From Lineus longissimus (taxonomy: Eukaryota > Nemertea > Pilidiophora > Heteronemertea > Lineidae), in NCBI RefSeq assembly GCF_910592395.1, contig NC_088323.1:12573501-12637500 (forward strand): 64,000 nucleotides of DNA, written 5' to 3'. The notes below the pieces were generated by a model that ran no database searches, was not told the origin of the DNA, and saw nothing but the letters and a program-made list of their open reading frames with translations. This document shows positions 12,249 through 22,815 of the stretch, in pieces. Position numbers and translations under genes: made by a program. Numbering within the stretch: position 1 is the stretch's first letter; each line of letters opens with the position of its first letter.

Positions 12249-13279
12249 TCATGAATAACATCTTTGATACTTGAGAGGCTAGGATAGGAGAAACCGGAGC
12301 TCAATAGACCGAAGGCTCTGCACCGTGCGGCAGAGATCCTGTTCTCAATGTGGGTCATAGGTTTCAGATCGCTTCTAAAGTCACCACAAGGGATTTCTAA
12401 ACTGTTAGTGATAGCATTAGTGTCATCACCAAGGCGTAAAGAGGGGGCTTGTTTCAATGAACACTCCCCAAAAACTATACTTTTTGTTTTGACGATACCA
12501 AAAACGAAGCGCCACTTCTTAGAGTAACTGAAACACTTGTCAAGAGGCGCTTGGAGTCCGGGAACACTAGCCGCAATTAAATTTATATCGACAGCGTATG
12601 CTATATTACAAAAAATATGTTCAGCTATCCTGACACCACATTCAGTATTCGAAAGATCACAGAGCAAGTCATCAATGAACATAATGAAAAATGTGGGTGA
12701 AAGAACACTCCCCTGGTGGATGCCTCTAGTAATCACGAAAGTAGCAGTCTCCACTCCATGTCATCTCACATTTGCCTTCAATTTGGAGTACCAATCGTAT
12801 AAAACTAACCAATGGCACAGCGGAATTCGTGGTAATAGTTTATAAAATAGCCCTGCATGCCAGACTCAATCAAAACATTTTTCTGCATCGAGGCAGCGGG
12901 TAAAAACTGGACCCCCTTTTGTATTAAAGTATGTTGCGATATCGTGAATAAAAGAACAGGCAGTTTCAATTCCAAGGGATCCCCTGAAACCAAATTGTGT
13001 ATTGCCAAAATTGTCAACCTTAGGAATCAGTAAAAGTTCGAACATCTTGGAATAAGTAGTAATTGGACGATAGTTAGAAACAATATTAGGGTTTAGATTA
13101 CGCTTTTTAAAATAGTGCCTATGCACCTATCGGCCCCAACAACATGCCAACGCAATATATTTGTGAATAGCGAAGCTAACACTTGACAGAGTTCGCCAGA
13201 CTTACCATACTGTAAATGTGCCGCAGTGACATTGTCTGTACCGCGTTTCATATGAAGTAACAGAGCAATCACAGGACAC

Positions 13280-13500
13280 ATCACAATTAATGGAAAATTT
13301 TATAAAATTTACATTAAAAATGTATATGATTTATATTGGAGTTTCTATATCAAATTTATTTTTTATTAATTTTATATCAAATCGATATTAGTTTTTTTAT
13401 ATAAAGTATATCGTACAGATTTTTTATATAAATTTTGGTAGACAAATTTTGTATAATTTTCATATAGCATTAAGGTACAATTTATAAATAAGACTTCTGT
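13280..13500. other. Very AT-rich segment with TTTTATATAAA motifs
   Basis: Repeated runs of the type TTTATATAAAT and ATTTTATATAA form a low-complexity segment. The inverted counterpart lies at about 42360-42545. It abuts the LINE border in L1, and the breakpoint carries the short shared motif AATTAATG. No gene is seen. Confidence 0.6.
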
Positions 13501-14164
13501 AAATTTTGTGTAAGAAAAGGGGATGGTCACTTAGCAATCACATCCGTTTTACACATAATTTACAATTTTCACATAGTTAGAATTCATTTACGATGCGGGT
13601 GGAATTCGTCAGCATTTTGAAGTGATTTGAATTTGGCGTATTGGCGGCTCAAACAACTAATTCCCACGATTTCCAGCGGGTGTGTTGACTTTAAGTCGTT
13701 ATCAATTGTTACTATCCATTGAATCGTCACTGGATTCATGAATGTTCACCATGTTGATAAGTTCGAAGATAAAAAGCTGCGATAGAATTCTCTTAGAACT
13801 TACTTTGGGAATGATTCTTGTGATTCGTAAAGCGTTCTCGCATGAGACATTCGTAGTTGTGGGCTGCGTAGAGCAGTATCAATATGTCAGTCCGTATGAC
13901 ACGTATTCCCTGTGTGAGACGAGTTGAGTGTTTCAGTATAGCACGTACTGTATGATATCTCTTCGATTGGGCTTGGGGAAGAATTGTGTCATCCAGTAGG
14001 ACACTCCGTTTTCACGTTGCTGGCCACCCTGGCCGCCGGCAATGTGAATGTCCGTGATCTTCTGAACACACATGGTCGTATTTACACTAAACCTGTTATA
14101 ATTCGGGTGATTCGTTTGAGACAAGTTGTGTCAGTGTGACACTCCGCTTGGGACGCTGAGTTCA

Positions 14165-14604
14165 TTTAGAGGCTGTAGCAAAATTAAAGTGAAGCCAATA
14201 GTAACGAAATATCTTAGTTTCTCCTCCAACCCCCTCCTCCCCCTCAGGAACTAAAATATTATGATTTTTTGGCTTCACTTTCCACAGTCTTGTGCTGCAC
14301 CTTTTGACTTAAAGCACTTTGTGACAAACTTCAAGACGGGATTCTTATCTGCTTTAGGGCAAGTGATTAAACGGGGTTTGAAAGTCCTGGTAGTTACATG
14401 CTACCCAGGAAAAGTATATGAGGCTACCAGGCATTTAGGAGCAGACTCGGGCATTTTCAGGACCAGAAAACGCTTCAAGAAATGTTATAAACCGAGGGTA
14501 AAATGTGTTTTGTTGAGGCATGTAATGACCCCCTGACCCCTCCCCCCAAACGAAAATTTTTCGTTTCTATTGGCTTCACCTTAATTTTGCTACAACTCTT
14601 TAGA
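14165..14604. mobile_element. MITE of about 440 bp with terminal inverted repeats, copy L1
   Basis: GCTGTAGCAAAATTAAAGTG near 14170 pairs with CACCTTAATTTTGCTACAAC near 14600, giving inverted ends of about 40 bp (with GAAGCCAATAG continuing). Possible target duplication TTTA. A related copy sits at 41186-41623 in the inverted unit. The ORF inside is not supported by any motif. Confidence 0.65.
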
Positions 14605-15511
14605 AGTTATGACCACGGCCCCTTTTCCTGATTGGCTCAGGGCCTATGTGCCTGTCATTTTGAAGCCTTGCTGTGAAATCGTCTCCAAGAACGCCAATGG
14701 CAGGACATGATATCATGACCATTAGAAGTCCGATGTCCGACAACTAGACATATCAATGTCGAATGGCATCGAACGACAAAATGAATCATATCTATTGGGG
14801 CTTGGCATCGTTATGTTGGATTGGTGCGCACGAAAACTAATTACTTTACTGAAATTCTCCGGTTATACGCATAAGACAGATACAGACTCTGATCCAGGTT
14901 GCAGCAGCTGAGGTGTAATCCTCCTTTTCTGAATTGCTTTATGCACTGTTCTGACACTAAAAGAGACCACTCTTTCCCATTCACGGGTCACTGTCTGTAT
15001 TGCAATGCAACAGAAGTGTTGAGAAATTCTCCGTGAGGGTCGCCGACCTTTCCAGAACCACGTCGATTTCTATAAACAGTTTACCGCTAGTGTACGACCT
15101 TGAGCCGTTCTTTTCAAACCTTTATTCATAAGCAAACCTTATCAAACGATAGTTGTGGCTAAAATTCCTGACTAGAAATAAAATATAACTGTTTTTAAAA
15201 TATCTTATGCTTTATTAAAAACAGTGTACATTATGCAAAGCCTGTTTGAAGTCGTGTCACGATCTTTTGAGATTTTGAAACTTTGAGGCTGGGAAGTTCC
15301 TCATGTTAAATTCTCAACCCATCATGTCTGTAGTGGTTCGATGTTAAAAGTTTAATATTACATGCAATCTAACGTATAATTTTGTATACGTCGACTGTTA
15401 AAACTTTGTTTTGATAACGTTAAGTGATTTTGGTTCAAAACCTCCCCTTATATAGCTTTTGATCTCGATCGTTTAAGAGTCTATTTGAAGTATCACTACG
15501 CGTGTCCTGGG

Positions 15512-15602
15512 AGATGCGCATGTGCACATCATTGAAAAGGAGTAATAGTAGTCAAGGTGCCTCTTCGGGCCGTCAGGTCTGTCCAAATATCAGTCACGTG
15601 AC
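15512..15602. promoter_or_regulatory. NRF1-like and CACGTG motif pair, L1
   Basis: GATGCGCATGTGCACATC (near 15512) and GTCACGTGAC (15593-15602) lie about 65 bp apart. The same pair occurs in the inverted units (near 39148 and 39220; near 60755 and 60830) and in the decayed tail copy, where the NRF1-like palindrome TGCGCATGCGCA (46035-46046) is intact with GTCACGTGAC at 45953-45962. This looks promoter-like. The direction is unknown. Confidence 0.3.
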
Positions 15603-15728
15603 AGGCGGACCTGATACTTCAATGCGTTTAATGTCTTTATGTCTCCCAAACATATAATCAAGGCAAAATACAGTTCCTCTATGTATAATCAGGACCTATC
15701 TATGTATGGTATGTGTATGTTACGACTA

Positions 15729-15968
15729 ATATCTATGTATGGTCTGTGTATGTTTTAAGTATTGCCCACGCTCCTCTAGTACATGGTATTGAACCATGAA
15801 ACTTGTGATGACAGTTAAGTTAGAAAGTCGCTGATGGAGGCCATGCCAGATCTCTAACATGGTCGGAAACTTTTCCAGGGGACATTGTGAATACTCACCA
15901 GTAGGGGGCGCAGCATGCCTACGCACTTTGTAAAATTCACACCACTTGTCTTGCGATTCATGGTGCAT
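15729..15968 (-). CDS. Conserved ORF of about 80 codons near the unit junction, copy L1
   Basis: The ORF starts MHHESQDKWC and runs open through KVRRHAAPPTGEY, CPLEKFPTMLEIWHGLHQR and LEERGQY. It is also open in R1/R2 (38770-39009) and R2/R3 (60384-60617), and a decayed fourth copy at 42990-43230 keeps EIWRGLQHRF...QYHEPEEHW. Conservation in the same frame at higher divergence suggests coding. A perfect-looking splice donor (GTGAGTAT) sits after the APPxG codons, so it could instead be an exon end. There is no signal peptide and no known domain. Confidence 0.35.
15898..15911 (+). promoter_or_regulatory. CTCF-consensus-like site at the unit junction, L1
   Basis: CCAGTAGGGGGCGC fits the bilaterian CTCF core CCASYAGRKGGCRS at every position. 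Sites differing at one position occur at the same place in the inverted units (38827-38840 and 60441-60454, minus strand). Binding is inferred from motif only. Confidence 0.35.
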
Positions 15969-15969
15969 G

Positions 15970-16477
15970 ACAAAGTGGGTTAGTTTTAAAGGTGTCGTGT
16001 ATCGGATTCCAAAATATCTTGCACAGCATATGGTTGATGGAGATATGTTAATGCCAGCGAATGGCTTTTCGAATGCACCGACATCATTCTTTCGGAATAA
16101 AAATTCTTGGACGCCTTTTAATTAGAAAGAAAATAGTTTTTGTGTTGGACGTTCTGCAGAAAATCAGTTACATACATAAATGTCTAATCCAGTGTCCTAC
16201 ACAACAACATGCCTGTACACCAGGGAAAAGCACCAAGGCAGAAGCCCCCATTTATACGTGGCGGTTCTTTCCTGCTCCCTGTTGTATGAAAACACAGTAA
16301 CATGTGGAACATAAAAAACCGTCACGCCGTTGCACAATTACCACATCTGTCAGAGGCGGGACAAAATCATATAAATATTCGCCGAGTGGAATAATTTTTT
16401 CACCGTTGAATAATTTTTACTGTTCCATGGCTTGAAGTGCGATATCTATTTTATCATACCCAACCACTACGTTGATT
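15970..16477 (+). repeat. Start of a second forward unit (L2), truncated
   Basis: After the end of L1 the sequence restarts with a close copy of positions 1-490: the same opening motif, the same AT-rich body and the same segment near 16420-16470. Similarity stops near 16477. This makes L1 and L2 head-to-tail tandem copies and marks the left border of the spacer. Confidence 0.8.
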
Positions 16478-19400
16478 TGATATACCCCCAGAACTGCAAA
16501 TTTCACACAGCCATTTTTGTTCCGTGACGTCACCATAGAATAATGCCATACAATAGTAAAGATTATCGCACGGCCACGAGAATACTCGAGATCATTTCTC
16601 GTGCAATCCGTGCTCTGACTATTAAAAGACCGTCCGCTTTTCCGTCATTTTCATTGTCATCCTTATTTACATTATTACGTCGGAATTCAGCCACGTCACG
16701 ACGATGTCTTAGTCAGCTCAAGCGTTACGTCTTCCTCGATGTTTTCGGGTCAAAAAATGACAAAACTTTTTTTACCATCATTTTCTCGTTATTATGGGGA
16801 TATTTCCACACACGCTTTTCAGCAAATGCACAACTTGTGCAAGGGAAATAGCCCAAACTTTGGACTCGAATCGACAAACAGAGAAATTTCGACGATTGGT
16901 TGGTTGTGTCGTCACAACCTATCATCCACCAGGACCGATTCCGTCTCAGCCGTGGATTGACGCAAGGGAAAGGCCGAGGACACGACACTCGTAACGAATG
17001 AACAACTGCCGTGTGATAAAGTTTCTTTGTATAGACGATGATTTGAAGCGCGGTGATTCGGCCCTTAAACAGCTTAAATCGGTTCAAAACACATACATGT
17101 ATGTAAATACATGATAAAAACAGGGTTACATTACAACATACTCGAAGATTTTTTAGTAAATCTCCACATTTATGGTATTTTCTTAAAGCATTCTTGCTGC
17201 ATACATTTACTTACATCAGAAATGCAACACACGTGCAATGGAGCTGAATGGGTAAATCTCGTCCTGGGTGCACCTTGTCTGAGGTTGAAAATAATATGCA
17301 AACCACGTATAATCTCGTGCCAAAGATTTTCTCCATTTTCCTCTAAAATGTTTATCAATATGGATTTAATACAGCAAAAATTATCGTTTTTTTTTTGTTG
17401 GGGATGATGATGATGATGAAGATGATGAAGATGACCAGCTGCTTTTATCGTGCCATGTTGGTGGAACCCGAACCTACGTTTTTACGCCTCATTTACAATT
17501 CGTGTTCAGCAAAACGCACGCATACCACACCTCGGACACAGGTTTTAATCGGCACACATTTCAAGCTGGATGCACATACATATCGATAAAAGCACCCGGA
17601 ATCATTCTCAGTGCAGTTAAGGTGCACCCGGGATGCACTATTTCAGATGCTTATACTTGCTTGAGTATCTGCATTGGAGAATGATCCTACACATTTCCAC
17701 TAATTGCGTGAGGAAATAACACTCGGCTCATTGTTACAAGTTGAAAGCTTGTTTGTGGTCTATTTTGATTCAGAATGATGATACCATCAGGATAATTCAA
17801 GCACAGCCGGTACCAGCTTCACTCCTAGACCGAAGGTTGATTACGTAAGGTTACTACCATGTACTTCCCCCAGGTATCAGCGAAATCAGGATTATCAACA
17901 AAACTCAGCCGGAAGGACATCGGAGATGATTTCTTAATTATTCCTGAAAGTTTCTCTGAACCCGAAGATCAAAATTAGCGTTAGTGATATAATTTCTCTA
18001 AAGGGGTCGCCACCCATGCATAGAATTTCTAAGGCGATATATTTGTGTATTTCTTTTACCTCATCTTAACAACCGCCTTGAAAGTATAAAGTCCTGATCA
18101 TTCTGTTCCCGTCCAGTCAGCTCTAGTAAATTTAGGCCCACTGGGATTCCATGAACGGGAGGCGATTTTGATTGAATCCAGGCTATGCAATCCGATGATG
18201 CAAAATCCAGCGTCCAGCATCTAGAATCTAAAATCTTGAGTCCAGCTTTTATCAACTACTGTGTTCAGAGCATCAAGATGATATCCCATTCAATCAAAGC
18301 TGGATAATAGTAATAGCAGACATGTAACCATTATTTAATGAAACATGGACATCAGGGCTTGCAAACATATCAAACTCAGAGACTTTCACAAGGAACAAGA
18401 TGCAAGCTGAAACCTCCGAATAACGCATTCTTTCAATTTCAATTTCATCATGTATAGAGCTGTGAGGCAATAAAAGTATCGTGGTCGAACTTATTCCACC
18501 AATTCTCTCTCACTTACCAGGACGAGGGCAGGATCTCATTTGAAAGACGGTTGCCCACTTTAAAAGAACGTCTTTCAAACCAGACGGTTCTGCTTATCGA
18601 ATGTGTAAATTCACCTACAAGACATTGTGGAGTATGAAACGTCATATGAGAAAAGATATCAATGAATTTCTTCATGTAACAAAGTATTGCGTTAGTTGTC
18701 GAAAAGTGAAATGGTTCGATGTCTAGTCTAGCTTTGATTTATAAATTTAAATCATATTCAACTTTGAGGAAGTTTCGCATGATAAGAAATGATGACGGTC
18801 TGAAAACTTGTATCCCCTCCGAGCTGTACAATATCTGTATTCTCACCTTTTTAAATAGGTCCCGTCATTACACAAACGAAATAACATAACCAGTGATATG
18901 AAAGAAATGCTTTATTTCAAATACGATGGAATGTTTGAAACCAGCCAGGATCTTGGTTGATGGTCTGAATAAGGTTGTATGATACAATACATACACATCT
19001 AAACACATATACAAGTATATGTACAGTTACTTGCATTGACTAAGATAAGCTGACAGCTGCCAATTATAAGAGCTTTTTTGATGCGATATAATTATGATGT
19101 GCTAATTAGGATGTTTCATGGCCAATGAATTCCCAAGCATCGTTAGATACTTCGAAAAATATTCGATAAAAACAATCTGACTATTCGACTGATTCATTTT
19201 GCCACCCGCATAAATTACAGCATTAAAAAGGACGTTTTGGAAATTTGATAAACATGTTTACGTAAAAAAACAATATTGTCTGCATCAAACGTTGTGGGGG
19301 GAGCTATTCGATTTAAAAGTAAAAGTGAGGACTTTGCAACCGTCCTGGAATTAAACTGCTATGATTTATGATTAAGAACTAATTTCAATCTTCCGCTTTT

Positions 19401-19562
19401 ACCGAGCCGATCAAACTCCCTATTACTTATATTTGTAAGTGTTTTGCTGTGGGTTTCTCTTAATCAGCAAATGAGGGTTTAATTTGTTCACGCAGAACAC
19501 GTGTCTTTTCTTCACACAATAAATACTTTTGCGGTCAACTGTTTATTATCACGAAATTTTGG
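16478..19562. other. Spacer, left part: no recognisable gene
   Basis: About 3 kb of single-copy-looking DNA. The segment at 16600-16760 is relatively CpG-rich, and a short GAT/GAAGAT repeat lies at 17403-17434. Short ORFs lack motifs and overlap each other on both strands. TTTCAATTTCAATTTCATC at about 18434 is a minor repeat. Confidence 0.5.
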
Positions 19563-20027
19563 TCAGGCGATTATTCTTTCATTCGCACCAACAATAAGCA
19601 TATGATGTGAGACAAACTTGGCATCTAAGGTCATCAATAACGTACGCCAAGCATCCACATCAGATTGCTCAAGGCATGCCCCCAAATTTAACATAAAAAG
19701 TAACTTAGCATGTTTTTTAGATTGAAACTTGTAGCTCTCCTTTAGGTCATAAACGATGTCGGTTACAATTTTCGACCGATGAACCTCAACGACGAGGATA
19801 TATGATCCTAGTAAAGACATAATTACAGAGTCTCCCAATTTTCTGAAAAGATAATCACGAAAGATAATCGACGTGGATGTATTATGCTCGTACGGATTTT
19901 GTAGGATTTTAATAGAGTGTGTTCTGGCTGACGATTTGAAGAGATTACCATTTATATCACAATTCTGATATATCCACATTAAATGATTGAACTCGTCGGC
20001 TTCAGACATAAGAAAGTAGCGAATCCC
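19563..20027 (-). CDS. Unrecognised coding-like fragment (C-terminal)
   Basis: An open frame of about 150 codons reads SLKGIRYFLMSEADEFNHLMWIYQNCD and then IIFRDYLFRKLGDSVIMSLLGSYILVVEVH, FQSKKHAKLLFMLNLGACLEQSD, ending VGANERIIA and a stop. Its balanced, globular composition is unlike the low-complexity ORFs nearby. No family was recognised and there is no signal peptide. It may start before the first ATG, since the frame is open upstream to about 20027. With the fragment at 20163-20478 it may be the remains of one gene or of an integrated element. Confidence 0.35.
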   Translation of the reverse strand, partial: GIRYFLMSEADEFNHLMWIYQNCDINGNLFKSSARTHSIKILQNPYEHNTSTSIIFRDYLFRKLGDSVIMSLLGSYILVVEVHRSKIVTDIVYDLKESYKFQSKKHAKLLFMLNLGACLEQSDVDAWRTLLMTLDAKFVSHHMLIVGANERIIA

Positions 20028-20162
20028 TTTTAGGCTTTTAACATACTGAAGTTTTAGAACGAAGCCTACGTCTACTATACCAATCTAATTAAGACATAGG
20101 TTTTTTTCCTGTTCTTGTGCTTCAGAAATTTGCATCGAAAGGTCAACTCCAAGAAAACATTC

Positions 20163-20478
20163 TCACTGCATGAAACCATTTTGAACTATTCGAACGTCGA
20201 GATTTTTCTCAAGTTCATCATACGGTAGAATCAACTCTCGGCAATTTCCATGGCCATTCAAATCCACTCGAAATGCTCGACCTTTTTCATAAGCAGATTT
20301 CCGTCCACGACGAGTGCTAACGCATATGACAACGTGGCCATATTCGCCAGCAATGTTTGTGAGCTTGTTAAAATGAAAACAAGCCTATCGGCGTCTGATT
20401 CACAATGTGGTTTGTGAGGAGTGTCATAGTCGTCAACAGTGTAGCTTACGTATTTCGAAGACCAGTGGAATTGGCGGC
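20163..20478 (-). pseudogene. Unrecognised coding remnant with a frameshift
   Basis: Two overlapping minus-strand frames look like one protein split by a frame change near 20370: first FHWSSKYVSYTVDDYDTPHK and ESDADRLVFILTS, then LTNIAGEYGHVVICVSTRRG, SAYEKGRAFRVDLNGHGNCR and ELILPYDELEKNLDVRIVQN to a stop at 20163. The composition is protein-like in both halves. The origin is unknown. It lies just upstream of the 19563-20027 frame on the same strand. Confidence 0.35.
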
Positions 20479-20487
20479 GTCAAATTA

Positions 20488-20560
20488 TTAGTGAAATTTA
20501 TAATTTACAAATTACAAATTACAAATCGTTTATTGAAACCGTGTAAAAAGTTACATTTTA
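20488..20560 (-). mobile_element. Possible 3' end of a LINE or SINE
   Basis: On the minus strand CGGTTTCAATAAACG is followed by three repeats of ATTTGTA, a pattern seen at the 3' ends of CR1/L2-type elements (a polyadenylation-like motif followed by a short repeated tail). The body of the element is not identifiable. Confidence 0.3.
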
Positions 20561-20591
20561 CATAAGATGAAAGTACAATGACCATAAGCAT

Positions 20592-21255
20592 GATGAACTA
20601 AATAACTGGTGTGACATTGTTGTGGATTTGGTGGTGTGCAGCTGGAGGAGTGGACAATGTCACAACCAGGGTTCCTACATTATGTACAGTGGAACCTCCG
20701 TTAGCAGACACCTCTCTATTAAAGACAACCTTTCCAATAAGGACACTGGTTTTGGTCCCAAATTGGTTGTTTCCATTCAATTTTGACTTCTCTAATCAGT
20801 CTTTGGGTGTTCCGAATGCTTGACACATTTCGAACATGTTTTGGTTGGAAACAACCCTACAGTCTTGCACTTATGGCTGAATGAATGACAGTGCATTTTC
20901 GTGTAAGCTCGGTGACGAAATGCTGCGACACTATTCGTCACCAACATGCTTGATGGGTGGTGCCATCTGCACAAAGGACGATGAATTAAATAACTGATGC
21001 GACATTGTCGCTGCATTTGCAGGTGTCCACATCGAGGAGTAGATGATGTCACTACATGTACCAGGGTTTGTACTTTCATATACAGTGGACCTACTTTTTG
21101 TGGACACCTTTCTATTGAGGACAACCTCTTTAATAAGGACAGTAGTTTTTGGTTCCAAATTGGTTGTTTCCATTCAACTCGACTTCTCAGTTTAGGACAC
21201 CTCTCTGTTAAAACAGCACTTTTCAGTCCCTGGGGCATTTCTGGAAATTTCATGC
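20592..21255 (+). repeat. Direct duplication, about 387-bp period
   Basis: A segment starting GATGAACTAAATAACTG (about 20592) recurs as GATGAATTAAATAACTG at about 20979. Both copies carry ACAGTGGA(A)CCT followed by CTCTCTATTAA/CTTTCTATTGA, GGACA and GGTTGTTTCCATTCAA. The ACAGTGGAACCTC...ATTAAGGACA motif resembles the ends of pogo/Tigger-type MITEs. The copies are clearly diverged, so this is an old tandem duplication. Confidence 0.6.
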
Positions 21256-21861
21256 TATAGAGCAATTGGTTCAGCTAAGTGACAAGAACAGTACTATAAG
21301 ACGGTTTTAAAAAGTTGAAAATTATTTATTTAAATGACATATGAATGGTTCAGCAGTAATTGGCAGTGTGCATTATGTAATGAAATATGATTTACATAAT
21401 ATAACATTTTTGTGACAAATAGTACAGATGATGGATAAATCGATACAGTGGATAGCTGTTAGAATATGCAATACATGCAATAGCATTTGTTTTTATTGAG
21501 ATTTTGCGAGAACCAAGTGGTATTTTGACAAGATAATAGAAAGCCAATAACACTACAAGAACATGACTTCAATACATTGACATTGTAGTACTTGGTATAC
21601 TAAAAATATTCAAAGATGGGTATCTTGAGTTAAAGTACAAGATGTATGAATGAAGGAGGCACTCGGGTAAGAAATGGTGTCGCTAATGAAAGATTAGAAT
21701 TAAGACATATCTCTGTATTTCATGTGGTGTACTGACAAATGGTGCAGTTTGTTAGCAATTTTGTACATAGTTGGTGTGTCATGTTTATTCATACATCTTG
21801 CTATATAAAAGCGAGTGAGAGAGGCATTGTGACATTAGAGTGTTGTATATCTATAGAATAT

Positions 21862-22049
21862 GTGACCCGTCACAGCAAAACCAGGTACATGTCGCACAGA
21901 AGATGAGCCTAAATGACACCAGGAGATAATGGAAGAAATTGATGTGCTCATATTTTACAAAAGGCAGACAATAGATAAATGAACAAACAGTCCGTCTCAA
22001 CCTGCCAAGCTCAGAGCGACATGCGCCTGGTTTTGCTGTGACGGGTCAC
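21862..22049. mobile_element. MITE, 188 bp, with inverted ends GTGACCCGTCACAGCAAAACC
   Basis: The left end GTGACCCGTCACAGCAAAAC at 21862 is mirrored by GTTTTGCTGTGACGGGTCAC ending at 22049; the ACATGTCG and CGACATG motifs continue the pairing. ATAT flanks both sides. There is no coding capacity. The termini are nearly identical, suggesting a comparatively recent insertion. Confidence 0.75.
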
Positions 22050-22369
22050 ATATACAAAGTTTACATAAAACAAGATTTGTATGTTTATTTAGGAGGAGTA
22101 CAAAAGTTGTATATAAAATGCCGACTTCATAATGATTTATAGGACACAAAATTTGACATGACAGCATTTTATAAAATATGAATAATCTATAATGAGAATA
22201 GTTTTGTAGCACCAATGATTTGAAAATACTGAATTTATTTATTGCATGAATAGAACACAAAAAACAGGACGATTACATGATTGTCACATGCTTGTCACAT
22301 GCGTGAAATATATTGTCATGGGTGGGCATTGGGAACAAAAAGAATTGCTGTTATCAGCTGCATTGGTAG

Positions 22370-22815
22370 CGATTGCTTTAGCTGATTTTCAGAAACTGAC
22401 AGGAATGAGAATGTTGATATAGTGTTGAAAAAATATTTTTATAACATACATTGCATTCAAATAACACTAAGAAGTAGACGAGTACTAATTTCGCACACTT
22501 GAAAATATATGGACATTGACTGTCACTGGTAGTGGTAGTAGAGTAATTACATGCCATCAGCAGCACTAATTCAGACAGTTTTCGCTGTGCTTCAGTAACT
22601 GACTGGAATGACTAAGTTTGATTGTGCTGAAATGATACATAATAACGTACATTGCATAAACAAAATGATTACAAGATTTGTACTGTCTTGAAATATATGG
22701 ACAGGGACAGTCACTGGAAGTTTGACATGCCATCAGTTGCACTGCTCCCGACAGTTTTCACTGTGCTTCACTAACTGACTGGAATGACTAAGTTTGATTG
22801 TTCTGTATTTGCCTC
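22370..22815 (+). repeat. Diverged tandem repeat, about 178-bp period
   Basis: The motif CTGACTGGAATGACTAAGTT occurs near 22600 and 22778, with a weaker version (CTGACAGGAATGAGAATG) near 22397. The blocks CATGCCATCAG, GACAGTTTTC and ATATATGGACA repeat with the same spacing. Confidence 0.6.

Larger units (their letters stand above)
10865..13299 (-). mobile_element. Dead CR1-like LINE with nested insertions, copy L1
   Basis: Read on the minus strand, the RT motifs appear in order: NYRPITTYSKMFE and FGFRGSLGIETACSFIHD (about 13100-12940), DAEKCFD (near 12870), GIHQGSVLSP near 12720, then AYAVDINL near 12590 where the catalytic YADD should be, followed by the C-terminal region and a 3' tail of AATAAATAAATAA. 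Several frameshifts break it. It is interrupted by a CR1 fragment (about 10980-11325) and a hairpin-bearing insertion (11606-12248). The endonuclease domain is missing. The R2 copy is at 48600-50170. Confidence 0.8.

Noticed and set aside
14261-14536. 91-codon ORF inside the 440-bp MITE
   Set aside because: It lies within a non-autonomous element and is not kept open in the copy at 41186-41623.
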